Positions 57,001-64,000 of a DNA stretch of 64,000 nt are shown piece after piece. How positions within the stretch are numbered: position 1 is the stretch's first letter; each line of letters starts with the position of its first letter. The stretch comes from Mauremys mutica (Eukaryota > Chordata > Testudines > Geoemydidae). Position numbers and translations under genes: made by a program. The notes beneath the pieces were generated by a model, which was given only the letters and a program-made list of their open reading frames with translations, was not told the DNA's origin and did no database searches. The DNA lies in the NCBI RefSeq assembly GCF_020497125.1, contig NC_059079.1:12977553-13041552 (forward strand). The letters are read 5' to 3'.

Positions 57001-59579
57001 AGTTTATTCTCACGCAATCAAACAGAACTGTACAGGATACCTAAAGCGTTCTGTTTAGGTGCCTCCAGTTAGGCACCTGAGTAAGAAAGTTAAGCATAAT
57101 GCACAAACCATTTAAAGGTGCACTCATGCTTAGCTATTGGATACCTTGCTGCTGGACTAAACCATTTCCCCTATTCCCAACCAGCCTGCCACTGTTCACT
57201 AAAACAGAAACAACTCACACGTAGAGTAGTGGATTGTCTTATTTTAACATGACCAAAAGAGGGACCTTTGAAAGAAGTTGTCAGCAATAATTTACGTTGC
57301 CACAACATGAAGCTTGAACTGGAATTTTTTATAACCTACGACTTGTCAGATTTTTTTTCCCCTTCACAGAACCTTCCCCTTTAACATACTTTTCAGGACA
57401 ATACCAGGCAGCCTGCTTGTTATTTTCAATTAAAATAATTTGCATTTTTTGTGTGAAAATTGCTTCACCAGTGGGGCCACTTGAGTGGCCAGTGCAATAT
57501 ATCATTGTGTGATCTGGCAAAGCCATCCATTTATAAGCTAGTCTGTGTCAAACTAGCTTTTGGCAAAATGGGAAAGACACCTGGTTTAGTTTAGGCTCTT
57601 CACTGTGTAATTATCAAGAATGCGTCGTCCTCTGACTCCTCTTGGATTGAAAACTAAGGCTGTCATCCAGCTGAGAGGTCTGCTGTCATTCAGAAGATGC
57701 TCCAGGGCCTTCTGCTCTCATGATGTATGAGATCATAACTTCGCATTTGCAGTCCTCCCCCTCCACTCCCCATTCAGGATTAGGCATTATCCCCCCCCCC
57801 CCGCAAATCAATGTGGGACTCACATTAGAGATAAATAGGGGTACAACTCAGCTCCCCCCCATGGATGATTCTACTAAAATGAACAGCAATTTAGTTCATG
57901 AACATTTACTTGTCATTAGGCTAATACCATATTGAGACACATGGAAGCAGGTCATTCTAGGAGCTCTGGTTAGAGGACACCTGCAATACGGCTCAGGAAG
58001 ATGCCATTCAGAAGGTTATGTTTGCAGCCAAGAGGGCTGGAAAGAGAGCTCCAGCATAGTTATGCTTTTTTGGTGGCAGCTGAGGAGCCAGCCCACAATA
58101 TTTAAACAAGATGAAAGTTTATATTCCAGGGGCACATGATAGGGCCACTACAAAAGTGCCTGTACAGTGCACTAGTGATTACCAGCGTGAGCCATCCCTA
58201 GAAGAATATATTTAATGAGTAAATACATTATGAACTAGGGGCCACTTAGATTCCAGCAGCAGGTTCGTACAGTGCGTGGTTATACATTTGAAGCATTTAA
58301 CAGTGATTTATCTACAGTTACAGGCTTCACAAATGACAGCACCACTGGTATGTGATTGGAGAGGGCTAAGTGTCTTTGACTGTAAGCTCCTGGGGAACGC
58401 TGAGTGCATAATCAGCACTTAAGCAACAGTAATACAGAAGTAAAGACTATGAAGACGACAGAAGACTTGAGGAAAGGTAGTGGGGGAATTGCTTGTTTTC
58501 AATTCCAGCCAATGATTTCCTGACCAAGTCCCTGGATAATTGGGTTTGAAAATGTCATCCACAGAGGCCTGTGTTTGTGTCACACTATGAAAGTAATGTG
58601 GAAATGGTTAGTTTGGTTTTGGGAACTTTAACTGGCTGGCACTTGAGGGCAACAAGCTTGTGTGTGGGAGATCAGCCATTACAGTGCTCAGCTGTGACCA
58701 AATTAGTCCTGCTGAGGCTGTTTCAGCCTCTCTTTATACAGATAGGATCTGATTCAATGGGTACCTGCCTCAGCTGATTTAAATGTACATCATCAGGGCC
58801 ATGTCCCATCTTCCTGGCTCGTGACACAGCTATCCCATTTGCAATATTAAACTCATTCAAAATGGAAGGTTTTTTTTTTCCTCCCTTGTCTTTCTCTGTC
58901 ACTTTCTAAGCCTAGAGGGAGCTCCCTATGCAGTACACTGGTCAGTTGTCTAAATACATTCCAACCAGTCTTGATTAGTTTCTCCTCATCTTCTGGGCGA
59001 GGAAGATAGGTGGTCTGGAAAACAGAGTTAAAGTGAAAAAGTTCATGCCCAGAACAGCTAAACAAAATTACTGAGGTCAACTTATTTTTCATAATTTATC
59101 TTGTAATATAAGCCAGTGCAGTAGCTCTGTGCAAAGGCGCTTCAAGTTTTGAAGGTCAAAGGACCTGTATATTTATCCACAGGCTAAGTCTGGCTTAAGT
59201 AGACATTGCTAACGTTTGTATATTACCTCATCTCCAACTAGAAAGGGAGCACTCGATAGTCTGGGATTCTGGCACTCCTTACTAACTCAGTCGTAACTGT
59301 CCCCTATGACGCAAATAGAACAATATTGTGCATTAATGAGTTGATTACCAAGGACCAGTTAAACACCAAATTCTGCCACTAAGGACTTGAAGCACTATCT
59401 GGTCTTCAGTGCCAAGACCAGTCTTTTCTTAGTCTTGTATCACAGATTTCAGCCCATATAAGTGATTGTGTGAACATGTATAGGGTGACCCTAGTTCCCT
59501 CTAAGCTGAAAATGGGACATTGGGTAAGAGATGGTCAGTGCTCAGGGGAGTTTACTTACCGTATGCAAAATAGATAAGC
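54031..59579. other. Intergenic DNA, no gene recognised
   Basis: No supported gene. A degraded LINE 3'-end motif (GACTGTAAGCTCCTGGGG) lies at about 58379. 57330-57540 is AT-rich, carries an ATTTGCAT octamer and looks single-copy. A C-run lies at 57791-57802. Confidence 0.45.
55907..55928. repeat. (GT)n microsatellite
   Basis: Eleven GT units in a row, in GC-rich intergenic DNA. Confidence 0.95.

Positions 59580-59607
<28 letters not shown>
59580..59607. repeat. (TA)n microsatellite
   Basis: Fourteen TA units in a row; a length-polymorphic candidate. Confidence 0.95.
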
Positions 59608-59611
<4 letters not shown>

Positions 59612-59839
59612 TTTCATATATTTTACTTAGAAGTCAGTAATTACTGGCATTGTTCCTTGCCTTGCTGTTCTTCAGGGTGTGAAGCTGCTTGATAGCAGTT
59701 GTATTTCTCTGACGATGCTATTTTTCTGAGGGTTTGCTGGTCTTTCAGCAACTTGTCATAGAATGCAGTACAGTCTAGAGAAAAGACAAGCATTCATAGT
59801 AGAGACATTCAGACATGATTTTTCAGGACACCACGTATC

Positions 59840-61560
59840 ATTCATAATTGAATAAACAAAACAAAAAACATTCAACAGGTGCTGTAGCACCAGGCAGACA
59901 TAGCACAAATTCCACAGCGTTGGCTAGATCTGTGTATTGTACTGCATTACAGTCCATCTCTCGAAAAATCTTCTGCCACCTTTCGGTGACTGGCGTTCTC
60001 AGCATATTCCTCAGCAGAGCCCACCTCAAACTTTTCGGTGCACTCAAAGGCAGGTCTCCAGTGCTCTAAGTAGGACAGGCATGTTGTGTAAAAATTGTCA
60101 ACTACATCATAAAAAGCTCCTTTTTTTTTCGTTTGCCTGCATTCTACAAGAGTGTGCAGTAGGTTCTTCACTTCTGTTGTGACAAATCTTTCTCCAAGCC
60201 TCTCTGATAAGTTAACGTGCAGGAAACATATTTGCATTACAACTTGTCACTGACAAACCATTTTTCTGTATAGTCTCCATTATGTTTTGGAACATGGCAG
60301 TTTGTTTGCTGGCAAATAGAAGCCACAATTGAGTGGCAGGATCATCAAAGACCTTCTTTAGCAGTGTCGGGCATTCATCTTGAGAAAGAAAATGGGCTTT
60401 AAGCCCATCGAAAAATCAACAAAAATCCTGTGTATTGCTGGTCCCAGTGAGAGGACTTGTGTGCTGCTATGCTCTAGTAATTTGGTATACTCAATTTCAA
60501 CAAATCCACAGAAGTCTTTCAGCTCTTCAACATGCACCGTGTAGATATGAAAACATCGGAAACCTTTACAGCAAAGTTCTCCGCATCTAAAGGAAGACAG
60601 TTGACTGCAGTTTGGAGGTAGATCTCTTTTCCTAAGCTGGCCAAGAGCTTTCACCACAAATAGTTTTCCCCACAATGTATGGCTCCCCTAAAGTTAGTAT
60701 TGGTGTTGTCTGCCCATATTCCAACAATCTTGTCACTAAGAATACTTCTCAATCACTTGCTGGATGAATGCACACTGCAAATGTGATGTTTCTCCAGGTA
60801 GAGACGAAAAGTCAATTTTTGTGCAAATTCCACCCAGTGGAAGAAAATACCGATAAGAACAGGAAATCGTTTTTTGCTCCTTTCTGTTCGGTGCATCCAC
60901 ACTAAGCGTAATAAAGGAACACTTGTCCAACTCAAGCTGCACTTCTTCAATGGATAAAGGGGCAAAAATGTTGCAAACTATTGCCTCAGATTTTGTGCGA
61001 GCAGATGAAAACTTGGATTGGTACAGTTTCCTAATTAATTGTGAGGTACAGTCCATAGGCGATGGGTTATATGGGCCCATGGTGCCTGTGCTCCACCAAT
61101 ATTTAGGAACGTGGACCCGGCTCCACCAATGTTTGGGCTTACTGTGCTTTGGGGGGTGCCACGCTTCAGGGGGATGCGGGGTCCAGGGCGGCCTGGGTGG
61201 GTTAGAGTGGGGGAGGCTGGTGCCGGCAGCAGTGAGCAACCCGGCCTCAGCCCACCCTGCCAGCTCCCAGTGTTGCTCAGGGGAGAGGGCGGAAGCTGGA
61301 AAAGGCAGGGTGGGGGGTTGGGGGAAGGGGTGGAATGGGGGCGGAGCAGAGGCGGGCTGGGGCCAGGTTGCTGCTGCTGGCGCCAGGCCCCCAACTAGCC
61401 CCCCAGGCTGCCCTGGACCCCACATCCCCCTGTGGATGGGATGGCTCTGCTTGGACCCGTTCTGGGCACCACAAAAAACCAAACATGGTACAGTCACTAG
61501 ATTGGAAATTGTGGTCATGCTGCACTGAGTGGTACGCAAACACTCCCTCACTGGTAAAAA
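59840..61560 (-). pseudogene. hAT-superfamily transposase-like protein remnant
   Basis: Read on the minus strand in order: VFAYHSVQHDHNFQSSDCT (about 61555-61487), then after an inserted element SQLIRKLYQSKFSS and TKSEAIVCNIFAPLSIEEV, then ITLSVDAPN and LPGETSHLQCAFIQQVIEKYS, then across shifts an ADNTNTNFRG-like stretch, IYTVHVEELKDFCGFVEIEY, QLWLLFASKQTAMFQ and a C-terminal region to about 59840. The wording is that of a hAT-type (DUF4371/ZMYM-like) transposase-derived family found in many vertebrates. Stops at 60736 and 60238-60356 and several frame changes make it non-functional. The BED-finger N terminus and terminal repeats were not recognised. Confidence 0.75.
61054..61486. mobile_element. 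Inserted element splitting the hAT transposase remnant
   Basis: GGTACAGTC occurs on both sides (61045-61053 and 61487-61495), a 9-bp target duplication (8 bp if GTACAGTC). The insert starts CATAGGCGATGGG and ends AACCAAACAT, with only a few bases of possible inverted repeat. The interior is GC-rich and carries CTCCACCAATATTTAGG and CTCCACCAATGTTTGGG repeated about 30 bp apart. Class undetermined; a short non-autonomous DNA element is most likely. Confidence 0.7.
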
Positions 61561-61689
61561 CTTTCAGCTTCTGTGTCTTGCCTCAGAAAGCAATCCTGAA
61601 ACACGTGGCCCTATACACTTCCTTTTATCAGCAGCTCTATGGGTCTTGCTTTGAAGGTGCTGGGTAATATCATTTCGACCGCTGTGGGC

Positions 61690-64000
61690 AATGGAGAAAT
61701 GTGCTCCACGCGTCTCGCATACAACTTTGCTGTTGTCCAATGTCCAAGTGTCTTTTTAAAACTTGACCTGTTTTTGGAGGTCTTCATTAATTTTACCGAC
61801 GTTTCCTAGACATTTTTATAGCAAAGAAAAATGACCACACACAAACTATTGATTTTTCCAAGGACACAGGTATGCACAAGCCCTCTCCAGCCTGCCCCAC
61901 AAAAGGTCTAAAAACATCACCTGGCAACATCGTGTGATGGGTGGCAGCACTGCCTTCACGGCTGGGCAATGGAGCGCATCAGCTGCTTGCTGGGGTGCCT
62001 AGCTCTGAAGGCAGTGCCCCTGCCAGCAGCAGCGCAGAAGTAAGGGTACCATGGTGGCATTATCACCCTTACTTCTAACACAACCAGCCCTTGACTAAGG
62101 AGAATGGTCTATGCTCTTTATAGAGATTTTTTTGGATACACGTCAGTCTGCCTCTGGCTGGGACTCTGCTCTTGGCAGCCCATTTTGCTGAATCAATTCC
62201 TTGCTGTGGGCCAAGTTAATCTCCAAGTCGAAGTGTTTACACCAGAGATCTCTATGGCCTGGTAAATCGGCTACTGAAACACCAAGGGAGAATCGATTTG
62301 CATGTGTTCCTTCACAAGGCATTCTCTGAACGCGGGCTCAGTCCAGCATCTGAACACAGCAGCACTCTGCCTCTATGGCAGCCAGCCTGTTTGGTTCAGG
62401 GGGACTCTTAGCTACCGCAAAATGTGCAATTAAAACACCTTCCTATTTCACACCATCTCATCATTCAGGCTCCCAAGTGAGGCAAACATTGGAGCTGTGA
62501 AGAGACCATCACACTGCTTTCAGCCTGCAGCTGCAACTCAGCTAATCAACAAGACCCAGCACTGCTCCTAACCCCCATCGGATGACCTGCGTGCGGCATC
62601 CTTCAGCCCTGCTGATGCGGACAATCCATTTAGCCACGTTTTGTGCCCATCAGTGAATGGGGTTCCTCCCTTCTCGTTGCTGATCTCGCACTGAGCTGAT
62701 GGGAAAATTAATTTTCGTGCTTCTCTACAGCCTCTCGGTCAAGTTGCTCAAAGCATTCCACACTGAGCCTCTCAGTCAGGAAGGCTCAGACTCTGAGGCG
62801 GTGCAGAAGTGAGGGTGGCAATACCACATCACCCGTACTTCTCTGCTCTGCCTTGCAGCTGGCAAGTGGGGCTGCTGCCCACGGGGTCAGCTCTGAAAGC
62901 AACGCTGCCTGCCAGCAGCAAGTTTCTCGGCCGCTGCTGGTGGGCATTGCTGCCGTCCGAGCTGATCCCCCCCTGGCAGCAGCCACAGCTCTCTGCTCTC
63001 CACTGTCACCTTACTCTTCGTGCATCCTGCTCAAAGACCAGTGGCTGCAGCCACTGAACTCAGGGAAGAGTGCAGCATTCTCAGGTGTGCTGCACACGCA
63101 TTTTACCAGACCACCAGGTTCCTTGGGAAAGGATTATATGTGGGCAGCGGGTACCATAGGCTGGGGGAGACTGTGCCTCCCCAAACAGCCAGGTGTGGCT
63201 CCACTCCAGGCCCCCCCTCCTGCTTCCTGCCCACTCTGTATGTGGCTGCAGGCCGCCTGGCCTCCCGGGGCTTGGGAACGGGGGGGGGGGGCGGGGGAGG
63301 TGCTAGCCTGGGGCAGGGGCTGGGCCTTGGGCAGAAGGGGCAGGGCTGGGTGCTAGCTTCCCCCAGCCTGTAGTTCACGTGCCACCCATGGTTATACATC
63401 TGAGGCCCAATCCTTTACGTAAACTCCTCACTATCCTTTGATGTAAGCAGTGGACAGCTGTCCCAGGTTGACCCAGGCCCTGTAGTGTCCAGCTGGAGAG
63501 TGGGAGCTGCTGCCCGGGCCAGGGGGTGGAGAATACAGGTTTGAAAGCAGAACTGCCTCCCAGCAGCAAATTTCTCTGATCATGCTGCTGGTGGACAGTG
63601 CTGCCTTCAGAACAGATACCCCCACCCTGCCCCTGCTCTCCCTTGTGCCTGGAGAGAGGGGGCTGCTGCTTGGGGTGGTTGGTGGGGAGGAAGAAACCGC
63701 TCTGAAGGCAGCACTGCCTGCACAAATCAGGGACAATACAAATCAGGGACAAACGCTCAGTTTTAGTGAAAAAGTAGGGACGGCCGGCCCAGAGCTGAAA
63801 AAGGGGGACTGTCCCAGCCAAAACGGGACAAAAAGTCACACACGCATGACAAATAGCCTCATTTAAAACAAAGCAACAAGCCACACCAAGCTCTGAAGGT
63901 TAAAATTGTTATATCCTTGGGGCAGCCGGTGTAGGAAGCAATCACTTGAGGCCAGAGAGCAGGCAGCTAACCAAAACCTCCATTTTATTTACAGATATAC
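61690..64000. repeat. GC-rich repeat cluster, family not recognised
   Basis: Blocks around GCTCTGAAGGCAGTGCC (about 62003), GCTCTGAAAGCAACGCTGCC (about 62890), a TTGAAAGCAGAACTGCC block (about 63540) and GCTCTGAAGGCAGCACTGCC (about 63690) are copies of one unit, often next to CAGCAGC and a CAGAAGTAAGGGT-type stretch (62030 and 62808). GGCTGGGGGAGACTGTGCCT at 63160 belongs to a further GC-rich repeat. Open frames here are on both strands and unsupported. 63716-63840 has MITE-like GGGACTGTCCC sequence. Confidence 0.5.

Noticed and set aside
63149..63390. Possible element with CATAGG...CCCATG ends
   Set aside because: The start resembles that of the insert at 61054, but the flanking bases do not match, so no target duplication supports it.

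Overview
This window looks like nuclear DNA of a reptile, most likely a hidden-necked (cryptodire) turtle. It has long non-coding stretches, one spliced vertebrate gene exon and a dense mix of repeats: a CryI-type tRNA-derived SINE, CR1 LINE ends, MIR-like SINEs, Penelope-like elements with hammerhead-ribozyme relics, hAT elements with 8-bp target duplications, Tigger-type TA-flanked elements and a PIF/Harbinger relic. There are no operons, no CRISPR array and no bacterial-style gene organisation. The species call is inference from repeat content. Layout: the only host protein-coding sequence I can support is exon 1 of USP24 (10705-11034, minus strand), which encodes the N-terminal UBA domain and a PPxY motif and ends in a GT splice donor. 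It lies in a CpG-rich promoter (about 10480-11300) with YY1-, ETS- and E-box-like motifs. Since USP24 runs leftward, bases 1-10704 are its first intron and everything right of about 11.1 kb is upstream and intergenic. No other host exon was recognised in the roughly 53 kb upstream, which agrees with the sparse region upstream of USP24 in other vertebrates. Intron 1 holds a Tigger-like element (1517-2720) with a TA-flanked MITE inside it, a Penelope-like element with reverse transcriptase and GIY-YIG coding remnants (2845-4690), and hAT remnants (5246-5733). The upstream region holds many insertions with readable target duplications: hAT elements at 13987, 19670 (foldback), 20708, 29392 (with a CryI SINE inside), 43301 and 47460; TA-flanked MITEs at 17202, 24103, 26788 and 30491; MITEs whose ends contain GTCTACAC; a convergent Harbinger relic (35846-37743); a reverse-transcriptase LINE with a nearly open frame (48310-49830, minus); CR1 remnants (47117-47260 and 53620-54030); and a decayed hAT transposase (59840-61560, minus) split by a later 433-bp insertion. 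Regulatory candidates outside the promoter are two divergent CTCF-like motifs at 27177-27190 and 29973-29987. The most interesting biology is the set of four or five hammerhead-ribozyme relics at Penelope-type ends (4566, 22842 minus, 22882, 23391 minus, 52635), two of them in a head-to-head inverted repeat. Remaining stretches are AT-rich, unassigned intronic or intergenic DNA.
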